Below are positions 1 through 6,983 of a stretch of DNA of 57,270 nt, one piece after another. How positions within the stretch are numbered: position 1 is the stretch's first letter; every line of letters begins with the position of its first letter. The position numbers and the translations under genes were made by a program. Below the pieces are notes generated by a model, which did not search any database, had not been told where the DNA came from, and worked only from the letters and a program-made list of their open reading frames with translations. Where the stretch lies: positions 1 through 57,270 of the forward strand of contig CALUPV010000011.1 of the NCBI GenBank assembly GCA_944322745.1, given 5' to 3'. The stretch is from Candidatus Gastranaerophilales bacterium (GTDB lineage Bacteria > Cyanobacteriota > Vampirovibrionia > Gastranaerophilales > Gastranaerophilaceae).

Positions 1-31
1 GTTCTTCAGTAAGGCTTTTTTGTTTTCTCAT
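1..31 (-). CDS. 5' end of an unidentified leftward gene (partial)
   Basis: On the minus strand an ATG at 31-29 is preceded by a strong Shine-Dalgarno sequence (AAAGGAGA, about 6 bases before the ATG). It opens a reading frame beginning M-R-K-Q-K-S-L-T-E-E that runs off the window. Ten residues do not allow a family to be named. It lies on the host side of the tRNA-His element boundary. The call rests on the good ribosome binding site and start codon only. Confidence 0.5.
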   Translation of the reverse strand, partial: MRKQKSLTEE

Positions 32-106
32 ATTTTTTCTCCTTTATTTTTTATTATTATATGTGAAACTTGCCTACCGATTGATTACGTTTTTGTGGGT
101 ACACTT

Positions 107-125
107 CAAGTATGCCCAACCGACA
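107..125. repeat. 19 bp sequence repeated inverted at 54409-54427
   Basis: CAAGTATGCCCAACCGACA here is the exact reverse complement of 54409-54427. The two copies lie outside the core region: this one left of the tRNA-His element, the other just inside the right-hand accessory segment. The right copy is part of a perfect hairpin (54414-54433); the left copy sits in a weaker imperfect hairpin with GGGTACACTT at about 98-107. Function unknown. Confidence 0.7.
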
Positions 126-194
126 ATTTATTCTATAGACAACGAATTGGACATTAAAATACAACGATTGAAATGTCTGCTCAAATACAAAAAC

Positions 195-220
195 AAAAAA
201 GGTTCACATTAGTGAACCTT
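195..220 (-). terminator. Rho-independent terminator, probably the original tRNA-His terminator
   Basis: AAGGTTCAC (199-207) and GTGAACCTT (212-220) form a 9 bp stem with a 4-base loop. Read on the minus strand the stem is followed by a T run, as in an intrinsic terminator. No minus-strand gene is immediately upstream today. If the 229-6806 element is removed in silico, the stem starts about 9 bases after the CCA end of tRNA-His, so it is probably that tRNA's terminator, displaced by the insertion. Confidence 0.75.
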
Positions 221-228
221 ATCTTAAA

Positions 229-235
229 ATGGGGC
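229..235. other. Predicted left attachment site of the tRNA-His element
   Basis: ATGGGGC occurs here and at 6800-6806, where it overlaps the CCA end of tRNA-His. It is the longest identity at the two junctions, as expected for serine recombinases, which need only a short common core. To its right an open frame of 26 codons (232-309, ending TAA) is in register with the recombinase frame once the ends are joined. It would supply the recombinase C-terminus in the circular form. Confidence 0.65.
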
Positions 236-347
236 AGGTAATAGATTTTAATTCGAACCAAATATTTAATGAACTTAAAAATTTTTATAAATTGAAGAAT
301 GTAAAATAATATATTTTTAATGTAGTATTTAGATAAAGGAAATTATA

Positions 348-938
348 ATGAAAAACCGATTAAACAATTTAATAAGATGGATTTTATTCTTTATAGCTTA
401 TTATCCTTTATTTTTAATACTGTTAATCCAACATTCTAAATTGATTGATAGGATTTTTGCTTGGGATTTTACAAACTTTAGATTTATTGAATTAAATGAT
501 GTTTTTTTATGGGGAATTATTCTTGGTTTAATAATTTTTGCAATAATCACTATTTTTCTAAAATTTCAAAATAATACAAACACCATTCAATATAAAGTTT
601 TATCTATTAAAGATATTTCACACGAGACTTTAAATTATATTTTAACTTATTTAATAGCATTTTTATCTTTAGATATGAATAGTCCTAAAATGATTTTATC
701 TATTATATTATTACTTTTTATAATCGGTCTAATTTATATAAATTCTAATATGTTATATGTAAATCCTATATTACAATTATTAGGTTATTCTATATATGAA
801 TTAACAGTAACGAGACATAATATAGATGACGAATGTAGGATTATAGCAATTTCAAAAATTGGAAAAATAAAAAAGAATGAATATATTGACATATCTTTGG
901 TCAATGAGGGTGTGAAAAATATATATTTTGTAAAATAA
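348..938 (+). CDS. kwaA: Kiwa anti-phage system membrane protein KwaA
   Basis: The 196-residue protein has four predicted membrane segments: about residues 9-27, 52-72, 95-110 and 115-132. A short hydrophilic C-terminal domain follows. The stretch YINSNMLYVNPILQLLGY and its surroundings match the conserved part of KwaA as I remember the family. KwaA is the membrane component of Kiwa and works with the DUF4868 protein KwaB, encoded 74 bases downstream on the same strand. The start is supported by AAAGGA seven bases before ATG. The gene is the first cargo gene of the tRNA-His element, consistent with a mobile defence module. Identification rests on remembered family similarity plus the gene pair. 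Confidence 0.82.
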   Translation: MKNRLNNLIRWILFFIAYYPLFLILLIQHSKLIDRIFAWDFTNFRFIELNDVFLWGIILGLIIFAIITIFLKFQNNTNTIQYKVLSIKDISHETLNYILTYLIAFLSLDMNSPKMILSIILLLFIIGLIYINSNMLYVNPILQLLGYSIYELTVTRHNIDDECRIIAISKIGKIKKNEYIDISLVNEGVKNIYFVK

Positions 939-1012
939 CTTAATAATAGGTGTAAATGCTTTTTTTATAGTATCATGTGCATGGAAAATTGAGTCATAGA
1001 GGGGAAGTTGTA

Positions 1013-2014
1013 TTGCCAGATGATTTTTTATCACATGTTAATAGCTTAAAAGAAATTGTTGAAAATACAAATAGTCAGCAGTTGATATTTTTCAAAAGAA
1101 AGAAAAGTGGTTTTACTTCAAAATATGAAGCATACAATTTTGAATTAGACCAAAATAGCATTGGTTCAAATCTAAAAAATATAGTGCTTTCTAGTATTGA
1201 AACAAATAGCACTTGTCGATTGAAAAACTATACGATAGAATTGGACTCTAATGAAACAAATGTGATATATGAAATAGCATCAAGAGATATAGGGAACTTT
1301 AGAAAAATAATAGAAGCAATGTCTGATGGCTCACTTAATAGAATAAATGTGGCTACAACAGAAGAAATTGACCCTAATTTTTATGTTTTAAATTTTGACA
1401 ATAATGGCGAACAATTAATGGCATTTACTCATTATTCTCCAGCAACAACTTTTAAGAGTAAATTAATTTTTAAAAATCAAGCAGAAATCTATGATAAATG
1501 TTTATCAATCGCTACATATGTCCATTGTTTGTATTACAGAATAAAATTAAATAATGAACAGTATATCGAGAATGTTGTTATTTTTAAAACTGGTAAATCC
1601 AAGTTTGAACAAATTTTTGACTATAAAGAGGATTATCGAGCTAGGGCAACTGCAACAATTAGAGAACTTGAAAGTTTAAATTTAATATCAAATGCTGATG
1701 TTTTTGAATTAAAAGCGATGAATGATGAATATTTCATAAGAAAATTAGCTAAAATTCATCTTGAAAATAAAATAGAAATTGTTAGAAATAATTTTGAAAG
1801 TTTAGTGCAAGCAAACAATGATTTTCAAGAATTAGGGGTGCAAATAAATACAGAAACTCAAACTATTTTAATACCTCATAATGCAGATAAAGATTATATT
1901 AGAAGTGTTTTATCATTGCTTAATACAGAGCCAATGCAGAATTTAATATCACAAGCAAAAGTATTAATACCAGATAATAATACACCAATTCAGCAAAGGT
2001 TATTTTTGGTTTAA
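1013..2014 (+). CDS. kwaB: Kiwa anti-phage system protein KwaB (DUF4868)
   Basis: This soluble protein of about 333 residues has the look of the DUF4868 family, with a C-terminal signature around F-E-Q-I-F-D-Y-K-E-D-Y followed by a charged helical region. KwaB is the cytoplasmic partner of KwaA and has been linked to binding phage or replicating DNA at the membrane. The frame extends up to a GTG at 977 that lacks a ribosome binding site. The TTG at 1013 has AGAGGGG eight bases upstream and is the better start. No ATG is available near the 5' end. It lies directly after kwaA, and the next gene (the repressor at 2023) is convergent with a gap of only 8 bases. Confidence 0.8.
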   Translation: MPDDFLSHVNSLKEIVENTNSQQLIFFKRKKSGFTSKYEAYNFELDQNSIGSNLKNIVLSSIETNSTCRLKNYTIELDSNETNVIYEIASRDIGNFRKIIEAMSDGSLNRINVATTEEIDPNFYVLNFDNNGEQLMAFTHYSPATTFKSKLIFKNQAEIYDKCLSIATYVHCLYYRIKLNNEQYIENVVIFKTGKSKFEQIFDYKEDYRARATATIRELESLNLISNADVFELKAMNDEYFIRKLAKIHLENKIEIVRNNFESLVQANNDFQELGVQINTETQTILIPHNADKDYIRSVLSLLNTEPMQNLISQAKVLIPDNNTPIQQRLFLV

Positions 2015-2022
2015 TTAAAGTA

Positions 2023-2343
2023 TTAATCTAAAATCCCACTCAAAACTTTATATGCAAGTTTAATATCTTCATCAGATGCTTTATCGAGCATTTTTATAAT
2101 ATCTTGCTTTAAATCGTCAATGTCTTTCTGATGATTAAACATATAGAGTTTATAAGGTTCTACATTTAAAGCTTTTGCAATTCTTTCAAGGTTTTCATCT
2201 GTTGGATGAAAATGTCCACTTTCGATTTTGCTGATACTAGAAGCTCCGATTTCAGTTAACTCAGACAAATCCTCTTGCGTTAAATTTCTTGCAACTCTTA
2301 TTTCTCTAATTCTTTTTCCTAAAAGCTTTTTCAATTCGGACAT
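2023..2343 (-). CDS. XRE-family helix-turn-helix repressor
   Basis: The protein has about 106 residues. Residues 9-62 form a classic lambda-repressor-like HTH (R-I-R-E-I-R ... LTQEDLSELTEIGASSISKI ... P-T-D-E-N-L-E-R-I-A-K-A-L-N-V). A short helical tail, possibly for dimerisation, follows. The frame opens further upstream at 2403, but the ATG at 2343 has a GAGGTG ribosome binding site and starts at the expected position. It faces the divergent gene at 2501 across a region with TGCA-based palindromes (2431-2489), so it probably represses itself and that gene. It is the only typical repressor in the element. Confidence 0.85.
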   Translation of the reverse strand: MSELKKLLGKRIREIRVARNLTQEDLSELTEIGASSISKIESGHFHPTDENLERIAKALNVEPYKLYMFNHQKDIDDLKQDIIKMLDKASDEDIKLAYKVLSGILD

Positions 2344-2430
2344 TTTACACCTCACAATATATTTTTTATGAAATAGTTGTAAAAATGAATTAATCTTAGC
2401 CACAAGATAAATTGAAATTCTTTAATCTTT

Positions 2431-2489
2431 ATGCAAGTATATATGCATAATACAAAATAAAATTAAATAAAATTTGCATTTAAGTGCAA
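2431..2489. promoter_or_regulatory. Candidate operators between the XRE repressor and its divergent neighbour
   Basis: Two short inverted repeats lie in the divergent intergenic region: ATGCA-N8-TGCAT (2431-2448) and TTGCA-N6-TGCAA (2474-2489). Both contain TGCA half-sites, fitting a dimeric XRE repressor binding two sites that control the genes at 2343 (leftward) and 2501 (rightward). Assignment is by position and symmetry only. Confidence 0.45.
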
Positions 2490-2500
2490 GAAAGGAAGTC

Positions 2501-3487
2501 ATGAGTAGATTTAACAATATTTTATTATGGGTATTTATTAGCTTTTCTTTTATTCTTTCATTAGCTCTTATGTCAGATAAAGACTGTATTTTATTAGGTC
2601 AATATTTTTTTGTTTTAGGATTATGTTTAATTCCTAAAATAAAAAATTTGATTAACAACAAAATAACCGATATTTTGGCAGTTTTTGATAAAAAAGATAA
2701 TGGCGAAAAGCCAATCACAAAAGGACTAGAGAAGAAAATTGGCATAATAAAATTTACTGTCTTTTTTACGGCATTAATATTTATTGTAGCAAGTTTACCT
2801 CAACCAGAAAATTCCAATTTTACTCAAAATAATACAACTCAAAATCAAGAAATTACACAAAATAAATATGTTAATAATAAAAATACTAAGAAAATATCTA
2901 AGGCTTTGAATATTAATAAGATGGAAGCAAGTAATATATATGAAATCCTTGTTAATTGTGGAGTTGATGAAATACATTGGATTGAAAAAATAGAAGATAT
3001 AGAAAATGCGTATTTTATACACTTAGAAAATATCATTGAACCATTAAAAATAAGCCTAAAAGATAATAAATTGGAATATGTATTTTATACTACTTGGAAT
3101 TTGTATGGTAACGGAAAATATGATGGCAATTTGTCTGATTACGCTATAACTATTGATGAAAAATTTGCTTTAAAAAGACTTAGCAAAGATAATATAAGCA
3201 TCAATTTAAAATATCCTCAAAATTCTAGGTACAATGAAAATAGTTGGAATATAACAAGAATTGATAATGAGTACAGCGTTTCTTGTAGTGTTGATGCTCC
3301 TAATACGTTTGGTATGATTGTTACGCATCAATTCTTTTTAACATATCAAAAAGAAAATGAAAAATTTATAATAACATCAATGGAGTGTGATGGAAAATAT
3401 TTAATTAAATCAACAGAAATAACACAAAAATTAACAGTAAAAGATAAAAAAGCTGTTGAAGAACTAAATGAAGCATTAGGATTATAG
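2501..3487 (+). CDS. Unidentified membrane protein of the integrated element
   Basis: The frame opens at a TTG (2474), but the ATG at 2501 has AAAGGA just upstream and is preferred, giving about 328 residues. Membrane segments are visible at about residues 8-25, 31-45 and 84-102. An Asn/Gln/Thr-rich linker (about 105-135) leads to a soluble domain of about 190 residues that should lie on one side of the membrane. I do not recognise the family. Its position opposite an XRE repressor, next to Kiwa and upstream of the regulator and recombinase genes, suggests cargo or an accessory function of the element. Confidence 0.7.
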   Translation: MSRFNNILLWVFISFSFILSLALMSDKDCILLGQYFFVLGLCLIPKIKNLINNKITDILAVFDKKDNGEKPITKGLEKKIGIIKFTVFFTALIFIVASLPQPENSNFTQNNTTQNQEITQNKYVNNKNTKKISKALNINKMEASNIYEILVNCGVDEIHWIEKIEDIENAYFIHLENIIEPLKISLKDNKLEYVFYTTWNLYGNGKYDGNLSDYAITIDEKFALKRLSKDNISINLKYPQNSRYNENSWNITRIDNEYSVSCSVDAPNTFGMIVTHQFFLTYQKENEKFIITSMECDGKYLIKSTEITQKLTVKDKKAVEELNEALGL

Positions 3488-3539
3488 TAAAAAGCAAAAT
3501 TTTAGAAAAATTAGTATAATAGCCATAGGAGATAAGCTT

Positions 3540-4076
3540 ATGGCTACTTTAAAACAACAAAAAGCAAACAAATTAAATTCTTTAAAAGGTGGAGTAAAAA
3601 CTCATGCCGGAAAAGAAGTTAGCAAAATGAATGCTTTAAAATATGGCTTGTTCAGTAAAATAGTTACGCAGTTTGATAAACTAGATAATTCTGATTTCTG
3701 TAATGAAATTTATAACTGTTTTAATCCGATAAATGAATATGAAAAACAATTAGTTGAAATTTTATTATCAAATCTATTAACATTTAGAAGAATTTGTTTT
3801 ATTGAAAAAGAGTTTATTGAAACAAAGCTAAATCCTGATGTTAAAATGAATTTTGATGTATATTTAAAAGAAGGTTATAAACCTGTGATTGAGTTAAATT
3901 TGCTTGATGATTTAAATAAATTTCAAAAATACAAAACAAGTATTCAAAATAATATTATAAAAATACAGCACGAATTAGAAAGACTTATTAATAATAGATA
4001 TACTACTGACAAAATAGTGCCAAATTCAGTAGATATAAATGTTTCAACTACAAATGGGTTCGTTTTGGAAAATTGA
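3540..4076 (+). CDS. Small 'ALKHGL'-type protein associated with mobile DNA
   Basis: The 178-residue product begins with a motif of the type N-x-L-K-G-G-x-K-T-x-x-G-K-x-x-x-x-x-N-A-L-K-Y-G-L (residues 11-37). This resembles the widespread 'GPKTxxGKxxSSxNALKHGL' proteins that are common near transposable and phage-like elements and have no agreed function. The rest is helical and charged. The start is supported by AGGAG eight bases before ATG. It is codirectional with the MerR-like gene that follows after 74 bases. Confidence 0.7.
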   Translation: MATLKQQKANKLNSLKGGVKTHAGKEVSKMNALKYGLFSKIVTQFDKLDNSDFCNEIYNCFNPINEYEKQLVEILLSNLLTFRRICFIEKEFIETKLNPDVKMNFDVYLKEGYKPVIELNLLDDLNKFQKYKTSIQNNIIKIQHELERLINNRYTTDKIVPNSVDINVSTTNGFVLEN

Positions 4077-4097
4077 TTTACATTTCTTAAACTATAC

Positions 4098-4126
4098 TTG
4101 TATGTATAATTTTTACATACTATAAT
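4098..4126 (+). promoter_or_regulatory. Promoter with an overlapping palindromic operator, upstream of the MerR-like gene
   Basis: TTGTAT (4098-4103), a 17-base spacer and a perfect TATAAT (4121-4126) form a clear sigma-70-type promoter. A 7 bp inverted repeat, GTATGTA (4100-4106) and TACATAC (4114-4120), fills the spacer. MerR-family proteins bind such palindromes between -35 and -10, so the gene at 4151 may control itself. The spacer is 17 rather than the 19-20 bases of MerR-activated promoters, which would fit simple repression. Confidence 0.55.
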
Positions 4127-4150
4127 AATTTATACATTGAGGTATAATTT

Positions 4151-5101
4151 ATGAGTAATGAAATTGAAAAAGAAAGCTTTAATCCTAAGTTTTTAAAAAT
4201 AAAAGATTATAAAACTGTAGAAGAATATAAAAATGATTTTTTTGTAAAAAATATTGTTGATACTACCGAATATTATGAATTAGCAATACTAAATTCATAC
4301 TTTATTTATCCATTTTTATCTTTAAAAGCAATATCGCAAGCATATAGTGAATTATATAAGTCCGATAAATCAGAAATAACATATCGTAAGGTCAATGACT
4401 GGTCTTCTAAGGGATTATTTGAGGATAATAGAACAAGTAATATTCAATGGCGAAAATACTCTGTAAATACAGGCATAAAATTGCTAATAATAAACGATTT
4501 AAAAAGGTTTGGCTATTCAAATGAACAAATAAAATACATCTTAGCTCAAATATGTGAAGATAGTTGTAGTGTACTTGTAAGAAACAAAAAATTTAATTAT
4601 AAATACTTTGATTTTTATGCATCAACATTTTATAAAACTGGTATAAATTTTTTAATAATGATTGATAATGATTGCAACGCATTTTATTTAACTGAAAAAG
4701 ATTTGGCATTAAATATTACAGATAGTTTAGATATTTCTAAACCACATTTAATATTGCCATTTTCAAAATATTTACAGGTTTTTGCTAAACATATATTTAA
4801 TCGTGAAAATGAAGGTATAATCACTAAATCCGTTTCATTGTCTGATGAATTACCAAACAATAATGAAAAATATCTTATTAAGCAATTTCGCAATAATGAA
4901 AATGATGAAATTAACATAAAAAATAAAAAATCAGATAATTCTAAAATTGTCAAAACAAAGAAAATATTAAACAATATAAAATTATCTGATAAGGAATTGG
5001 TCAATCTTTGCAAGAAAGACAGACATAAGAAAATAACTTCAACTGTTAAAGATAACGGAAATTACGATATAACAATTGAAGAAACTGAGAAATTAAGATA
5101 G
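4151..5101 (+). CDS. MerR-like DNA-binding protein of the integrated element
   Basis: This is a 316-residue protein. Residues about 75-130 resemble a MerR winged helix: Y-R-K-V-N-D-W-S-S-K-G-L-F, then W-R-K-Y-S, then a helix ending G-Y-S-N-E-Q-I-K-Y-I-L. The middle part is unassigned and the C-terminus is Lys-rich. GAGGT precedes the ATG. The promoter upstream carries a palindrome between -35 and -10, which suits autoregulation. Because it lies between cargo and recombinase, it could control the recombinase or act as a directionality factor; that role is inference. Confidence 0.6.
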   Translation: MSNEIEKESFNPKFLKIKDYKTVEEYKNDFFVKNIVDTTEYYELAILNSYFIYPFLSLKAISQAYSELYKSDKSEITYRKVNDWSSKGLFEDNRTSNIQWRKYSVNTGIKLLIINDLKRFGYSNEQIKYILAQICEDSCSVLVRNKKFNYKYFDFYASTFYKTGINFLIMIDNDCNAFYLTEKDLALNITDSLDISKPHLILPFSKYLQVFAKHIFNRENEGIITKSVSLSDELPNNNEKYLIKQFRNNENDEINIKNKKSDNSKIVKTKKILNNIKLSDKELVNLCKKDRHKKITSTVKDNGNYDITIEETEKLR

Positions 5102-5103
5102 TA

Positions 5104-5200
5104 GCAATAAGGCACATTGAACTATTTTAGTAGTTACAACTAAATATTTTAAGGTGGCAATGAGGTAAATTGAGCCTTAATACAAGCAATAAGGATTAAA
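5104..5200. repeat. Three imperfect GCAATRAGG repeats upstream of the small ORF and recombinase
   Basis: GCAATAAGGCACATTGA (5104-5120), GCAATGAGGTAAATTGA (5157-5173) and GCAATAAGG (5186-5194) are direct repeats in the only sizeable noncoding gap of the element's right half. They could be protein-binding sites for control of the recombinase operon. No homologous motif is known to me. Confidence 0.4.
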
Positions 5201-5202
5201 AA

Positions 5203-5340
5203 ATGCTTAGTATTGAGGTATGCCGTAAAATTTTAGGAGTTGATGAAAATGAAGTATCGAATAAAGAATTAGAAGAAATAAGGGATGCATTATATCAGTT
5301 GAGTGCAATACTTATTAACAATCAAATTGAGGTAAAATAA
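5203..5340 (+). CDS. 45-residue ORF directly upstream of the recombinase
   Basis: ATG at 5203 opens a 45-codon frame (start M-L-S-I-E-V-C-R-K-I-L-G-V) ending with TAA at 5340, one base before the recombinase ATG. The recombinase ribosome binding site (GAGGT) lies inside this ORF, so translation is probably coupled. The product looks helical and acidic (N-K-E-L-E-E-I-R). Small proteins encoded beside serine recombinases are sometimes excision factors, but there is no sequence match to support that here. Confidence 0.55.
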   Translation: MLSIEVCRKILGVDENEVSNKELEEIRDALYQLSAILINNQIEVK

Positions 5341-5341
5341 A

Positions 5342-6889
5342 ATGTCAAAAGCAGTAATTTATTGTAGAGTATCAACAGAAGAACAAGTCAAACATGGTTA
5401 TAGCTTGGGACAACAGAAAAAAGAGTGTATTGAATTTGCAATTAAACAGGGTTATGAAATTGATAAAGTTTTTATTGAAGAAGGAGAAAGTGCAAAAGAT
5501 TTAAACCGAACTCAACTAAAAACCATGTTTGAATACTGCACGCAAAACTATAAATATATTAATGCTCTCATCTTTTGGAAATGGGATAGATTATCAAGAG
5601 GGGAGCAAAGCGACTACTTGGAGTTGGGTAAATTTTTTGATAAAAATAACATCAAGCCACTATCTGTTACCGAAAATAATGAAGAAACAGCCGAAGCTGA
5701 ATTATTAAGATGGATTAATCAAGGTACATCAAGATATGAATGGCGAAAAATACAAGAACGCACAAAATTAGGAATGCGAGGAGCTGTAGAACAAGGTAGA
5801 TGGGTTAATCTTGCACCAATTGGTTATAAAAATGACAAAGAAAAATCTTTAATACCTTGTCCTATTAATGCTAAATATATAAAAATGGCTTTTGAATTAT
5901 TTGCTACTGGATTATATTCTCAAACAGAGCTAATAGATAAATTGCGTATTGCCGGCATGGAAAAGCTTAATAAAAATAAAATAGGGAGAATATTAAGAAA
6001 TAAGGTTTATATAGGAGTATTAACTTATGACTGGCTAGAAGAACCAAAACGAGGAATTTTCGAACCACTAATAGATGATGAATTATTTTACAAAGTACAG
6101 GCTATTCTCGATGGAAAGAAGCCTATAATAACTGGTTACAAACGCAATCGTGAGGACTTTCCTTTAAGAAGATATGTTAGGTGTCCTTATTGCAACACTC
6201 CATTAACTGCAAGTTATAGTAAAGGCAGAAAAGAAAAATATGCATACTATCATTGCCATAACAAAGATTGTAATATCAAATTTAGAGTTCCAAAATCAAG
6301 AATAGAAGAAGATTTTATTAAGCATCTTGAGTTAATTAAACCTAAAAAAGAATTATTACAATTCTTTAGAGTTATTTTAGAAGATACTTACGAAAATAGT
6401 ATTAAGGAACAGAAAACAACTATAAATAGGCTAAATAAAGAGCTTGATGAACTTGTTGAGAACAAGAAAAAGCTAACAAAACGATATTTAGAAGATAAAA
6501 TTACAGAAAATGACTATAAGCTTGTAAATGAGGACTATGACAGCTCTATCAATTCTAAAAAAGCTGATATTGCAACTATTGAATTACCCGATGTTAATAT
6601 TGAACAGTATTTGAATAGTTGTACCTTCGTATTAAATAACATTAAAGACTTATGGCTAAATGGAAGTTTAGATTTTAGACAAAGGCTTCAAAAGCTAATT
6701 TATCCAGAGGGTATTCAGTATAATCTTTCAGAATTTCGAACACATAAAAAATCAGTCATATTCGACTTCTTAGACCGATTGACTGATAATAAGTTTATTA
6801 TGGGGCGGACAGTGGGATTCGAACCCACGTATATCGGAACCACAATCCGAGGCCTTAACCGCTTGGCGATGCCCGCCATCTGTAATTAA
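5342..6889 (+). CDS. Large serine recombinase (site-specific integrase)
   Basis: The 515-residue protein starts with the resolvase/invertase catalytic domain: A-V-I-Y-C-R-V-S-T-E-E-Q with the nucleophilic Ser near residue 11, and D-R-L-S-R-G near residue 82. A recombinase domain follows (I-G-R-I-L-R-N-K-V-Y-I-G). Next come a zinc ribbon at about 280-320 (C-P-Y-C ... C-H-N-K-D-C) and a coiled coil at about 345-405. It catalyses integration and excision through a Ser-DNA intermediate. The last 30 or so codons run antisense through the whole tRNA-His gene, giving the familiar MGRTVGFEPT tail. The natural C-terminus is probably the alternative tail at 232-309, restored on excision. Length is normal for the family. 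Confidence 0.95.
   Translation: MSKAVIYCRVSTEEQVKHGYSLGQQKKECIEFAIKQGYEIDKVFIEEGESAKDLNRTQLKTMFEYCTQNYKYINALIFWKWDRLSRGEQSDYLELGKFFDKNNIKPLSVTENNEETAEAELLRWINQGTSRYEWRKIQERTKLGMRGAVEQGRWVNLAPIGYKNDKEKSLIPCPINAKYIKMAFELFATGLYSQTELIDKLRIAGMEKLNKNKIGRILRNKVYIGVLTYDWLEEPKRGIFEPLIDDELFYKVQAILDGKKPIITGYKRNREDFPLRRYVRCPYCNTPLTASYSKGRKEKYAYYHCHNKDCNIKFRVPKSRIEEDFIKHLELIKPKKELLQFFRVILEDTYENSIKEQKTTINRLNKELDELVENKKKLTKRYLEDKITENDYKLVNEDYDSSINSKKADIATIELPDVNIEQYLNSCTFVLNNIKDLWLNGSLDFRQRLQKLIYPEGIQYNLSEFRTHKKSVIFDFLDRLTDNKFIMGRTVGFEPTYIGTTIRGLNRLAMPAICN
6800..6806. other. Predicted right attachment site, at the tRNA-His 3' end
   Basis: ATGGGGC is shared with 229-235. Here it covers the CCA end, discriminator base and first acceptor bases of tRNA-His (minus strand), so integration leaves the tRNA intact. 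Between the two copies lie 6571 bases, including all element genes. The crossover dinucleotide cannot be fixed from sequence alone. Confidence 0.65.
6801..6877 (-). tRNA. tRNA-His (anticodon GTG)
   Basis: The minus strand folds as a complete tRNA. The acceptor stem GCGGGCA pairs with TGTCCGC, with the extra 5' G(-1) opposite C73 that marks tRNA-His. The anticodon loop is TTGTGGT between TCGGA and TCCGA, and the T-arm is GTGGG-TTCGAAT-CCCAC. CCA is encoded. The whole gene overlaps the 3' end of the recombinase on the other strand. It is the integration target of the 229-6806 element. Confidence 0.97.
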
Positions 6890-6937
6890 ACTTTAATATA
6901 AACATACCTTTTTTTCAACTATTTTATTTATTATTTA

Positions 6938-6964
6938 AAAGCAGCCATAAAAGATGGCTGCTTT
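6938..6964 (-). terminator. Terminator downstream of glnA
   Basis: AAAGCAGCCAT (6938-6948) and ATGGCTGCTTT (6954-6964) form an 11 bp stem with a 5-base loop, 20 bases after the glnA stop on the minus strand. The following T run is short. It separates glnA from tRNA-His. Confidence 0.8.
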
Positions 6965-6983
6965 ATTTCTATTAATTGAAGAA

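Noticed and set aside
229..258. Possible truncated second copy of tRNA-His at the left end (TGGGGC ... ATTCGAACC)
   Set aside because: There are 17 rather than 12 bases between the discriminator and the T-loop-like ATTCGAA, and no arms pair. Only the 7 bp core is shared with the tRNA.
977..1012. GTG 977 as kwaB start
   Set aside because: It has no ribosome binding site; TTG 1013 with AGAGGGG is better, though this is not proven.
6801..6889. The MGRTVGFEPT tail as a real protein domain of the recombinase
   Set aside because: It is the antisense reading of tRNA-His, a well-known artefact motif. Translation there may occur but is not an evolved domain.
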